Shown piece after piece: positions 26,355 through 34,069 of a DNA stretch of 64,000 nucleotides (within the stretch, counting starts at the first letter, position 1; each line of letters starts with the position of its first letter). The DNA comes from an uncultured Acetatifactor sp. (GTDB lineage: Bacteria; Bacillota; Clostridia; Lachnospirales; Lachnospiraceae): positions 1 through 64,000 of the forward strand of contig CAJUCT010000009.1 in assembly GCA_910585015.1 (NCBI GenBank), given 5' to 3'. The translations under genes were made by a program, and so were the position numbers. The notes beneath the pieces are model-generated. The model was not told the DNA's origin and searched no databases. It saw only the letters and a list, made by a program, of their open reading frames with translations.

Positions 26355-26753
26355 ATGAGAAGATTAAAAAAAGGCGTAGCAGGATTTTTGACAGGTGTGT
26401 GTTGTATGGCAATGATGTCCATGACAGCATTTGCAGGTACCGATACTACTCCGGCCGGAGAGTATGGCTTGTTGAAGGGTGAATTATCCGGCAACAGGTC
26501 AGAAGTTGTAAGTATAGCTTCCGTAACCCAGAATCCTGACAATGCATATCTGATTGTCAAGCTGGATGCCAAGAATAAGCTGGGAAAAACTCTGTTCGCA
26601 ACTTCGAAGCAGAGTTCCAGAGGGATAGTGAAATATATCTTCCATTGGCAGAATCTCACCAGCGATTGCTGTTCTGTCTTTGGTACGCAGGGAGTGCAGG
26701 GTGGAAGAACTAACCCGGCTAAGGCAGTATATACCTATACTGCTCTGGATTGA
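26355..26753 (+). CDS. Small secreted protein of unknown function
   Basis: The 132-residue precursor has a clear Sec signal (RRLKKGVAGFLTGVCCMAMM, cleavage probably after MTAFA) and a mature region of about 105 residues with a Cys pair in TSDCCSVFG and Gly-rich turns. ATG 26340 is in frame, but the GGAGG lies after it, so ATG 26355 is the start. I do not recognise a family; the size, export signal and position between an agr circuit and an ABC exporter with lipoproteins would suit a bacteriocin-like or signalling protein, comparable in layout (not in sequence) to lactococcin-972 loci. It is monocistronic, followed by its own terminator. Confidence 0.8.
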   Translation: MRRLKKGVAGFLTGVCCMAMMSMTAFAGTDTTPAGEYGLLKGELSGNRSEVVSIASVTQNPDNAYLIVKLDAKNKLGKTLFATSKQSSRGIVKYIFHWQNLTSDCCSVFGTQGVQGGRTNPAKAVYTYTALD

Positions 26754-26765
26754 TCAGTGAATGAA

Positions 26766-26792
26766 GCACACGGGCCCCAAGGGCTCGTGTGC
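26766..26792 (+). terminator. Terminator after the small secreted protein
   Basis: GCACACG (26766-26772) pairs with CGTGTGC (26786-26792), extended inward by GGCCC/GGGCT, forming a strong stem, followed by an AT-rich tract rather than a pure T-run. Confidence 0.65.
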
Positions 26793-26853
26793 CATTATAT
26801 ATTAAAAACAGATGTCGTTACAGATGTGATTTTTTGGCAGGGAGTATTAAGAA

Positions 26854-27912
26854 ATGAAAAAAATATATTTATTAATAGTAAGTATGATCACTTGCCTGTG
26901 TGTGTTGGTAGGGTGTGGATCGCAAAGTGAGGATTTTTCTTTTGTCGAAGAAGAACAATCGGAAAATCCGTTTGAGCAGGAAGACGGAAACTTGAATACT
27001 ACGGTCATGGGTACTATTTCCCATGGCGTTTTGTGGGGGGACAACAATACATATTGTCTGACTTATGGGGGTGGGGAGATGGAGATTCCCTATTTTGTGC
27101 AAGGCTCCGGGATTGCAAGGAATTGCGGCTTTCTTATTTTCGTTGACGGCGTCCCACAGCCATATAAGGTGAAGGAGTTGGATACAGCTTATCAGTATAT
27201 GCATTTGTTCGAACTGGAGGAGGACAGGGAAGAAGCCTATACGCTCCAGTTTACGCCTGTTACCGGAGAAACGGGGAATAAGCTGAGCGTATGCATTACA
27301 AGCATTACAAACCCGGAGTTTATGCCGGATATGAAGGACAGTGTTTCTTACGGGCATTCCCATCAGGCCCTGGAAGCGGTTTATCCGGTTTTGTTTCAGG
27401 CGGATGCCGGGCAGGACGAGGCGCTTTCGGAGGCAGTAAATACGAACAGCAGAGAATACCTGAGAGATTTAGAAATGAAGGAAATGGAAACAGACCAGGA
27501 TTATATCAGGGAGTTGGAAGAGGAAGGTCATGCAGGAGCCATGGATTTGGAAAAAGATGTGCAGACGAGGCTTTACATCTCCGAAGAATCCATGCTGCTG
27601 CCGGAGGCTGCGGACATTACAGGGAAAGAAACCATCCATGTAAGATATATCATTCTGGGGCATCCGGGAGCAGAATATAAAACAGCATTTTATCTGAACC
27701 ATGAGCCGCTGGCATATGACGGAGAGAAATCATTTTTATCTGTGCTGAAAAGCGGTCAGATGGGGGTAATTGAGTTTGACTTGGATACGGCGGATTTGGA
27801 AAACACCACATTTTACGCAATATCCGTTCCCTGCAACAGCGCCGACTATCCGAATGATGTGCTGATGATGTACAAGTCAAATTCCGTGGTATTTTACAGG
27901 GAGGAAAAATAA
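26854..27912 (+). CDS. Putative lipoprotein associated with an ABC exporter
   Basis: The 352-residue precursor has a type II signal (KKIYLLIVSMITCLCVL, lipobox LVGC with Cys near residue 22) and an extracytoplasmic domain of beta-rich character; I see no catalytic motif. Its last base is the first base of the next lipoprotein gene, so both are translated together. The downstream ABC ATPase and permeases suggest an exporter-linked accessory or immunity lipoprotein. Family not recognised. It follows the agr block, and could be under AgrA control, but no 21-bp-phased repeat is evident directly upstream. Confidence 0.8.
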   Translation: MKKIYLLIVSMITCLCVLVGCGSQSEDFSFVEEEQSENPFEQEDGNLNTTVMGTISHGVLWGDNNTYCLTYGGGEMEIPYFVQGSGIARNCGFLIFVDGVPQPYKVKELDTAYQYMHLFELEEDREEAYTLQFTPVTGETGNKLSVCITSITNPEFMPDMKDSVSYGHSHQALEAVYPVLFQADAGQDEALSEAVNTNSREYLRDLEMKEMETDQDYIRELEEEGHAGAMDLEKDVQTRLYISEESMLLPEAADITGKETIHVRYIILGHPGAEYKTAFYLNHEPLAYDGEKSFLSVLKSGQMGVIEFDLDTADLENTTFYAISVPCNSADYPNDVLMMYKSNSVVFYREEK

Positions 27913-29294
27913 TGATTAAAAAAGGCATGATAATTTTAGCCGGTTGTCTGTTGTTATGTACAGGCTGCTCCGCGGAGGGGGATGCGGACAGTATTTCAGG
28001 AATTGAAGAACTGGGGAGAGATATAGTGCAGGAAAGCAGTAGTGAACCGGAGAATACAGGGAGTGACAGCCCGGACGTAAATATACCGGCGGATGTTTAC
28101 GCAGGGGGAAGCGGAGAGGCCGGGCAGACTCAGGACGACGGGAATGTTCAGCCGGATTTTCCTATAGAGGGAGACAGCGTGTTGAATCAGGTCCATGAGG
28201 ACGGCAGTAAACCCATGGACATTGCTTCGGTGCAAAATGGAATGGACCAGTTCCAGGGGATGGAAGAGATACAATACGCCGGAGGGGATAGGATACTGTT
28301 GTTTGCGGACAAAATCTATTTGTATGAATTGACCGGACAGAGAGTGATTGCGGAAGCGGAGTATCCCGACAACAATGGCAAGTACGGAAACCTCAAAACC
28401 TGGATAACGGACAGCGGCTATTGTATGGCCTATGAAACTATCTCCGGGAATCAGGAAACACAGACAGGAGTATCCGAAACGGTTGTATTAGGGGGAGGCG
28501 GGCAGGAGAATGTGGGCAGCAACCATATCATGTACGCCTATTATGATGCGGACCTTGGCTTGCAGAAAACTATAGATGTGACGGCATTAGGGGCAGATGT
28601 CACATTTATACATGAAACGGCTCCCTCCCGGGACGGCGGCAGGATTGCAGTGTGCGAGTGGGGACAGGGAATCTCCCTTTATGATGTGAATACCATGGCA
28701 AAAATGGAAATATTGCGTGTGGACGGAAAAAATTATGCAGAGATGGGCGGGCTGTGCAGCGTCAACCAGGTCGCCTTTGCGGAGAATGACAGCAGGATCG
28801 TCTTTTTGGGAGACTGCATTGAAAACGGGGAAGGGTATATATGCTACGGAAGTGTAAAAACGGATGGGAGCGGCCTGGCCGTATATAGGGAGAATACATT
28901 CGATGTTATGAGTGTCTTTGCGGAGCATACCATTCTCAGCGAGGAACTGCCGGACGACAGAACAAGCGGGCAGATTTGGGTCTACTATCCTTCCCAGGAG
29001 ATGTCACGGGTGATACAACTGTCTGAAAAAATAGAAAGCAGCCATGCATGGGGTTCCGACAAAGGCAACTACTGCATTACGGCGGTAAGAAATGATAATG
29101 TGGGTTGGACGCTGCGGCTGTATGATATCAGAACGACAACGCTGGTCTCCACAAAAGTATATGAGGTTGCAAATACCGATGATTACCGTGAGCCGCATAT
29201 CTGTTATCTGGAGGATCAGCACACGGCAGTACTGCTGCAGCGTCCATATGGGGACAATAAACAGTATAAGGCGGGGATTGTGTCATTTCAGTAA
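27912..29294 (+). CDS. Second lipoprotein, probable beta-propeller
   Basis: The 460-residue precursor has a lipobox (LLCTGC, Cys near residue 20), an acidic Ser/Gly-rich linker (about 25-95) and a domain of repeated blades with phrases like GGDRILLFADKIYLYEL, GGRIAVCEWGQGISLYDVN and NYCITAVRNDNVGWTLRLYD. This periodicity resembles WD40/TolB-type propellers. Such a domain would act outside the membrane as a binding module. It overlaps the upstream lipoprotein by one base and precedes the ABC ATPase by about 60 bases. A similar propeller-like lipoprotein part is fused to the last permease of this cluster. Confidence 0.75.
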   Translation: MIKKGMIILAGCLLLCTGCSAEGDADSISGIEELGRDIVQESSSEPENTGSDSPDVNIPADVYAGGSGEAGQTQDDGNVQPDFPIEGDSVLNQVHEDGSKPMDIASVQNGMDQFQGMEEIQYAGGDRILLFADKIYLYELTGQRVIAEAEYPDNNGKYGNLKTWITDSGYCMAYETISGNQETQTGVSETVVLGGGGQENVGSNHIMYAYYDADLGLQKTIDVTALGADVTFIHETAPSRDGGRIAVCEWGQGISLYDVNTMAKMEILRVDGKNYAEMGGLCSVNQVAFAENDSRIVFLGDCIENGEGYICYGSVKTDGSGLAVYRENTFDVMSVFAEHTILSEELPDDRTSGQIWVYYPSQEMSRVIQLSEKIESSHAWGSDKGNYCITAVRNDNVGWTLRLYDIRTTTLVSTKVYEVANTDDYREPHICYLEDQHTAVLLQRPYGDNKQYKAGIVSFQ

Positions 29295-29352
29295 ACCATG
29301 ACCATAGTCTCGGCAGAAAGAGGCCGCATGGCGAAGCATTTGGAGAGGATTT

Positions 29353-30231
29353 ATGAAGATAGAATTGAAGGACATTCATAAAACATATGGGAAGCAGGAA
29401 GTATTGAAGGGCGTGTCCGTCACCATGGAAAACGGCGTGTACGGACTTCTCGGGAAAAACGGGGCAGGAAAGACTACCCTGATCAATATTTTTCTGGGGC
29501 TTTTGAAGGCGGATGCCGGGCAGGTCATTGTGGACGGGGAAAATGCAGCGGGCATGGGCAGCCGGTTCTATGGGAACATAGGATATCTGCCTCAGTATCC
29601 CCGGTTTTATAAGGAATTTTCCGTGCAGGAATTCATGGAATATATGTGTGCGTTAAAAGGTGTTCCTTCGAAGGAAGCAAAGCAGCGTGTCAGAGAACTG
29701 CTTGAAAAAGTGAACCTTGACCACAGCAGGAAGAAAAAGGTCGGCGCACTGTCCGGAGGAATGCGCCAGAGATTGGGCATAGCGCAGGCTATGGTAAACC
29801 GTCCCAAAGTGCTTATACTGGATGAACCTACTGCGGGCCTGGACCCACAGGAGCGCATCCGCTTTCGGAACCTGATTTCGGAGTTCGCAGAAGGGCGAAT
29901 TGTGCTTCTTGTCACCCATATTGTCTCGGATGTGGAATACATCGCCAGTCAGGTCATCATCATGGATCAGGGCGAGATTATACACAAAGGCCGGGTGGAG
30001 GAACTGGAGCGGACGCTTGCGGGAAAGGTGTGGCAGGTAACCACCCGGGAGGAAAAGAAGTTCCTGGAGGCGGAAGGGGTTTTGATCAGCAATATCAAGC
30101 GGGAAGGGGAGGAAGTGAATATCCGGCTGATCGCTGAAAAAAAGCCGGATCCAAGCGCGGTTCCCACAGGGGCAAATCTGGATGAAGTGTTCCTATACGG
30201 TTGTAAAGGGGAAGGTTTATGCGAAGATTAG
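29353..30231 (+). CDS. ABC transporter ATP-binding protein
   Basis: The 292 residues contain Walker A GLLGKNGAGKTT (near residue 35), Q-loop YLPQYP, signature LSGGMRQRLGIAQAM, Walker B VLILDEPTAGLD and the switch His in VTHIVSDVEY. It belongs to the CcmA-like/bacteriocin-exporter group of exporters with a separate permease. The C-terminal extension (about 215-292) is typical for that group. It overlaps the first permease gene by 13 bases. Together with two permeases it should form an exporter or membrane-remodelling pump; the cargo is unknown, the nearby secreted protein being one candidate. Confidence 0.93.
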   Translation: MKIELKDIHKTYGKQEVLKGVSVTMENGVYGLLGKNGAGKTTLINIFLGLLKADAGQVIVDGENAAGMGSRFYGNIGYLPQYPRFYKEFSVQEFMEYMCALKGVPSKEAKQRVRELLEKVNLDHSRKKKVGALSGGMRQRLGIAQAMVNRPKVLILDEPTAGLDPQERIRFRNLISEFAEGRIVLLVTHIVSDVEYIASQVIIMDQGEIIHKGRVEELERTLAGKVWQVTTREEKKFLEAEGVLISNIKREGEEVNIRLIAEKKPDPSAVPTGANLDEVFLYGCKGEGLCED

Positions 30232-31394
30232 TTTATTACGAATTGAGAAAGCATTTTCTGACGCCGGTGATGGCCTGGATGTTCCTGTTCCTGCTTATAA
30301 TGGATACTCTGAAGATATACAGTGTGTACCGGGAGTCATCCCTGTTTTCCGACAGCAGCCTTGAGGAATTTAAGGAGGCATACGGGGAACTTTACCCGGT
30401 GTACAGCGGGGAAATCACGGTGGAAAAGATAAACAGCCTGCTGGAGATATACAGCCCTATTTACGAGACGGTGCAAAGCCAGACGGCAAGCACAAAAGAG
30501 GATGAGAACAGTTATACCTATAATGTATACAGCGACGAGCTTTTCTTTCGGAAATGCTTTTTGGAGGAAATGGAGTATGACTATACTTACAGGTTGTATG
30601 CGGCAGAGATCGTTTCGGAAGCAAGGGAAAATATGGATTTTTATGAGGAATGGGGAAATGTGTATGAGTATAGAAGGAACTTATACCTTGCAAGAGCTTT
30701 CTATGGCAGGGAGATAAAAGACTTCTATAATACGGAAATGTATCAGAGTCTGCTTTACTATGATTTTTCCGCTATACTCCTGCTGATGCTGATGGTCTAT
30801 GGCTGCGCATCCGTGTTTGTAAAGGAAGAAGAAACGGAAATGAAATATATTGTCAGAACTTCCCAAGGCGGACAGGGAAGGACTTATCTGGCAAAGGTTT
30901 TTTCAGCCTTGTTGTTCCTTGTGGTGGCGGGCGTCCTGCTTAACGTCTGGGATTACTGCCTGTTTGCATTATGGTTCGGGGGAACGGAGAGCGCGGCAAG
31001 CCCCCTTTATGCAATCAGGGGATTCCAGGATACGATACTGACCCTAACCATGGGGCAGGGATACATGCTGCTTTCGGCGCTCAAGATAACAGGGATATGC
31101 GTGTTTTGCATGATGTTCCTGCTGTTTTCACTGGCTGCAAGGAAAGGCATGGCAGCATTTCTGCTGAATTTCGTCTCCATAATGATGTGTGTGTCGGCCT
31201 ATGATTACATTTATAACAGCGGTCATTTATGGAACCCGGTTTCCCTAATCAGCGGTAGGAACCTGATTCTGCGCTCTGATTTCATCAATTTGGCAGGATA
31301 CCCTGTCCCGCAGTATATGATTGCAGTGGGGGTGGCGGTGTTTCTTATTCTGGGGATCGTGTATACAGGCTGGATGTTATGGAGAAGGAGGTAG
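30219..31394 (+). CDS. ABC transporter permease 1
   Basis: The 391-residue protein has an N-terminal transmembrane helix (about 16-35), a large extracytoplasmic loop (about 36-165, rich in Tyr and Glu) and five more helices from about residue 185, the ABC-2 type layout. ATG 30219 follows GGGGAAGG and overlaps the ATPase gene. No enzymatic motif is seen. It is followed within five bases by the second permease. Export role inferred from the ATPase partner. Confidence 0.8.
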   Translation: MRRLVYYELRKHFLTPVMAWMFLFLLIMDTLKIYSVYRESSLFSDSSLEEFKEAYGELYPVYSGEITVEKINSLLEIYSPIYETVQSQTASTKEDENSYTYNVYSDELFFRKCFLEEMEYDYTYRLYAAEIVSEARENMDFYEEWGNVYEYRRNLYLARAFYGREIKDFYNTEMYQSLLYYDFSAILLLMLMVYGCASVFVKEEETEMKYIVRTSQGGQGRTYLAKVFSALLFLVVAGVLLNVWDYCLFALWFGGTESAASPLYAIRGFQDTILTLTMGQGYMLLSALKITGICVFCMMFLLFSLAARKGMAAFLLNFVSIMMCVSAYDYIYNSGHLWNPVSLISGRNLILRSDFINLAGYPVPQYMIAVGVAVFLILGIVYTGWMLWRRR

Positions 31395-31398
31395 ACGG

Positions 31399-33531
31399 AT
31401 GGGTGTCAGACGGTACGAATGGAAAAAACTGATGTACCATTCCGGAGGGGGCCTGATTATTGCGGTATTTATTTTACTGGAAGTTTTGGGGCTTATCATT
31501 TCCCATGGCTCCAGGTTATCTGAGACAGAGCGATACAGGTCTTTTTATGAGCAGTATTTATCTCACGTGGCGGGAAAGGTAGACGGGCGGACGGAACGGT
31601 ACTTTTCCGAGAGGGATGAGGCATTCAGCCGGGCGGAAAGCCAGCTGCAGACAATCTACCAGAGGTATTCTTCAGGAGAATTGACAGAGAAAGAATACCG
31701 TTCCCAGCTTGGGGAGCTGGAGCAGCTGCAGGTATCCAAGATAGGGTATGATGTCCTGTATGGACAATATCTTTATGCTAGAGAAAATCCGGAAAACAGA
31801 TATCTGCTTGACACAGATGCCTGGAATGCATTGATTTCCACGGATTCTATAAATATATGGATGCTTCTGGAAATTATGATTTTTGCTTTGCTTTGTTTCG
31901 GCAGAGAAAGTATGAGTGAGATGGATGCCGTCATCAGGATATCGGCAAATGGGGAAAGGAAGACGGCAGGGGAAAAGATACTGCTTATCACTTTGTTGAG
32001 CGTAAGTGTGTGTATGCTGGATTTCTGTATTCGGTGGGTGTTCTTTCAGTGGGGGTATGGTTTCAGCCACGGGGATTACCCTGTCCAGAGTCTGGAATTT
32101 TATTCCGAATATGTGGGAAGTATAAGTCTGACGGAAGCGGCGATCCGTATTTATCTGTTCCGTATGGCCGGCTGTGCGCTGTGGGGGCTGACCGTCAGCG
32201 CGGTAATCGTGGGGGTTAGGAAATACGCGGCTTCCATGCTGATAACGCTTGCCCTGATACTGCTCCCCTATTATGGCTTACCGGAAGCGTACATGAAATA
32301 TTTTCTACCGGGTCCTTTGGGATTTTTGATCGGAACGGGATATTATCGGGGAACGATATTTGAGTACAACGAGATTACCCAGCGGGAAATCTATCAGTTT
32401 ATTCAGGTGCCGGGGCATATAAAAGCGTTTCTTGCTGCGGCCAATCTTCTTCTGGGGGTGCTGCTTACAGGTTTTATCTTAAAAGCATATACAAATCACT
32501 GGAGGAAAAAGGTGAAAGGACACAAAGGCGGAGCGCTTCTCTATGGGGTATTCTGCATGACCTGTCTTGCCGGATGTTCCGGCAGGACGGTTTCACCGGA
32601 AACACCGGAGATTCTTTATAATATGGATAACAGGTATTATTATGAGAGCGGGGCCTGTCTTGTCTATATGGATTATGATGCAGAGGGAGGCTCCTATATA
32701 GCTGTCAGGGAGAAGGAGAGCGGCAATATCTTTCCCCTGGTCCGGGATGTCTTTCGGGAAAATAAAGAGATTTCGTCCTGCTTTTACGGGGAGGGGAACT
32801 GTATCTATTACATGGAGCGCAGCTTTGACAATAAAAACAGGTATTTTTCAAAGCTGTATGATACCTTTTCCATTGTGCGTGTCGATCTGGATACTTTTGA
32901 AAGCCGTACCGTTTTTCGCAACAATGCCAACCAGGACCGGACTTCCGTTCTGGGTCTGGGACGGATTGGACAGGATGCTTCTTTTTACAGCAATATTGTG
33001 GCGTTTGTGGTAAAAGAGGAAAGAATTTATTTCATATCCTCAGCTGAGGTCAGTGTGGTTGATATTTTAAGCGGCAGCAGAAAAACGCTTTTTTCCTATA
33101 ATGGCGGGAATGTGGCCTATGATGGGGACAGCTTTTTCTTTCTGGATAATATGTCACGGCTGCGAAAGTTTTCTTTGGAGGAAAATCGGGAGGAGGACGT
33201 CTGCGGTATTGTGGCGGGGAAATTCCTGGTGGAAGAGGATAGGATTTTGTATACAGACAGGGAACAGAACGCAGCGCTGACGGCATTTTGTCTCAGCACA
33301 CAGGAAAAGGAAGTTTTGGTTTGGGAGGAACCGTCGGTTTTCTATTCAGATGGAGATAATATCTTTTTTGTGCCCAAAAGGAAATCCGTGATTTATGAAC
33401 TGGAGGCCGGAGCGGGCAGTCCGAAAGAGATCGGGATGAATAAATCGGCACTCATTTATCCGTTTTCATCTTATGAATCCATATTTGTGCCGGATATGGA
33501 GGCAGGCGGAGTGGTGGAATATCCGAAATGA
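31399..33531 (+). CDS. ABC permease fused to a lipoprotein-like propeller domain
   Basis: Residues 1-370 are an ABC-2-type permease: a first helix (about 15-33), a large outer loop and several helices up to about 365 (ANLLLGVLLTGFILKAYTNHW). Residues from about 372 read VKGHKGGALLYGVFCMTCLAGCSGR, a complete lipoprotein signal with lipobox LAGC, and then a 320-residue propeller-like domain. In front of this second part there is a perfect GGAGGAAAAAG followed by in-frame GTG at 32512. The second part was therefore probably an independent lipoprotein gene whose upstream neighbour lost its stop. Both a 710-residue fusion and a free lipoprotein may be made. ATG 31399 follows GGAGG; the TTG at 31321 is less likely. 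Confidence 0.75.
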   Translation: MGVRRYEWKKLMYHSGGGLIIAVFILLEVLGLIISHGSRLSETERYRSFYEQYLSHVAGKVDGRTERYFSERDEAFSRAESQLQTIYQRYSSGELTEKEYRSQLGELEQLQVSKIGYDVLYGQYLYARENPENRYLLDTDAWNALISTDSINIWMLLEIMIFALLCFGRESMSEMDAVIRISANGERKTAGEKILLITLLSVSVCMLDFCIRWVFFQWGYGFSHGDYPVQSLEFYSEYVGSISLTEAAIRIYLFRMAGCALWGLTVSAVIVGVRKYAASMLITLALILLPYYGLPEAYMKYFLPGPLGFLIGTGYYRGTIFEYNEITQREIYQFIQVPGHIKAFLAAANLLLGVLLTGFILKAYTNHWRKKVKGHKGGALLYGVFCMTCLAGCSGRTVSPETPEILYNMDNRYYYESGACLVYMDYDAEGGSYIAVREKESGNIFPLVRDVFRENKEISSCFYGEGNCIYYMERSFDNKNRYFSKLYDTFSIVRVDLDTFESRTVFRNNANQDRTSVLGLGRIGQDASFYSNIVAFVVKEERIYFISSAEVSVVDILSGSRKTLFSYNGGNVAYDGDSFFFLDNMSRLRKFSLEENREEDVCGIVAGKFLVEEDRILYTDREQNAALTAFCLSTQEKEVLVWEEPSVFYSDGDNIFFVPKRKSVIYELEAGAGSPKEIGMNKSALIYPFSSYESIFVPDMEAGGVVEYPK

Positions 33532-33626
33532 CGGACTTGGGCAGTAAATAAATACAAAGCCTCCTAAGTAATCCTGCCGCGGTTGGAATTCCCATGTTTT
33601 AGAAGGATTGCTATGCCATTTTGCTC

Positions 33627-33655
33627 TTGATTTTGTTGCCCGTTTGTTTTAAAAT
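33627..33655 (+). promoter_or_regulatory. Promoter of the two-component cluster
   Basis: TTGATT (33627-33632), a 17-base spacer and TAAAAT (33650-33655), about 50 bases before the response-regulator ATG. Confidence 0.6.
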
Positions 33656-33706
33656 GAAATTAATTGAGACCTTTAAAGTCCTAAGAAGTAAACGGGAGGT
33701 TGCTGT

Positions 33707-34069
33707 ATGCAAAAGCGGATATTGGTAGTGGACGATGATGCCATGAATCTGAATCGGACGAATAGAATCCTGGAGAAGACCTACGAGGTGCTGTTGGCGG
33801 ATTCGGGGCAGAAGGCACTGGAGATTCTTATGTATGAAAAGGTGGATCTAATCCTGCTGGATATTGCCATGCCAGGCATGAATGGCCTTGAGACATTTGA
33901 GCACATGAATGAACTTGACAACGAGGCCCCGGTGATATTTTTGACGGCATCTGGGGACGAGGATGACGTGATGAGCGCAATCAGGCTGGGAGCGGTCAAT
34001 TATTTGAAAAAACCATTCTATCCGCAGGATTTGCTGCAGCGGATTGCGAAGGAGTTGGATAAGACATGA
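33707..34069 (+). CDS. Single-domain response regulator
   Basis: The 120 residues form one receiver domain: acidic pair VVDDDAMN, acceptor Asp in LILLDIAMPGMNG, Thr in VIFLTASGDED and Lys in YLKKPF. No output domain follows, so it acts by phosphotransfer or protein contact, like CheY or Spo0F. ATG 33707 follows CGGGAGG. It overlaps the hybrid kinase gene by four bases. With the Hpt domain in that kinase it could be a terminal or intermediate acceptor in a phosphorelay. Confidence 0.92.
   Translation: MQKRILVVDDDAMNLNRTNRILEKTYEVLLADSGQKALEILMYEKVDLILLDIAMPGMNGLETFEHMNELDNEAPVIFLTASGDEDDVMSAIRLGAVNYLKKPFYPQDLLQRIAKELDKT

Noticed and set aside
26181..26356. Plus-strand frame starting MTKIIICVLIFIIGV before the small secreted protein
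   Set aside because: One hydrophobic stretch but no good ribosome site, and the end overlaps the leader of the next gene; too weak to annotate.
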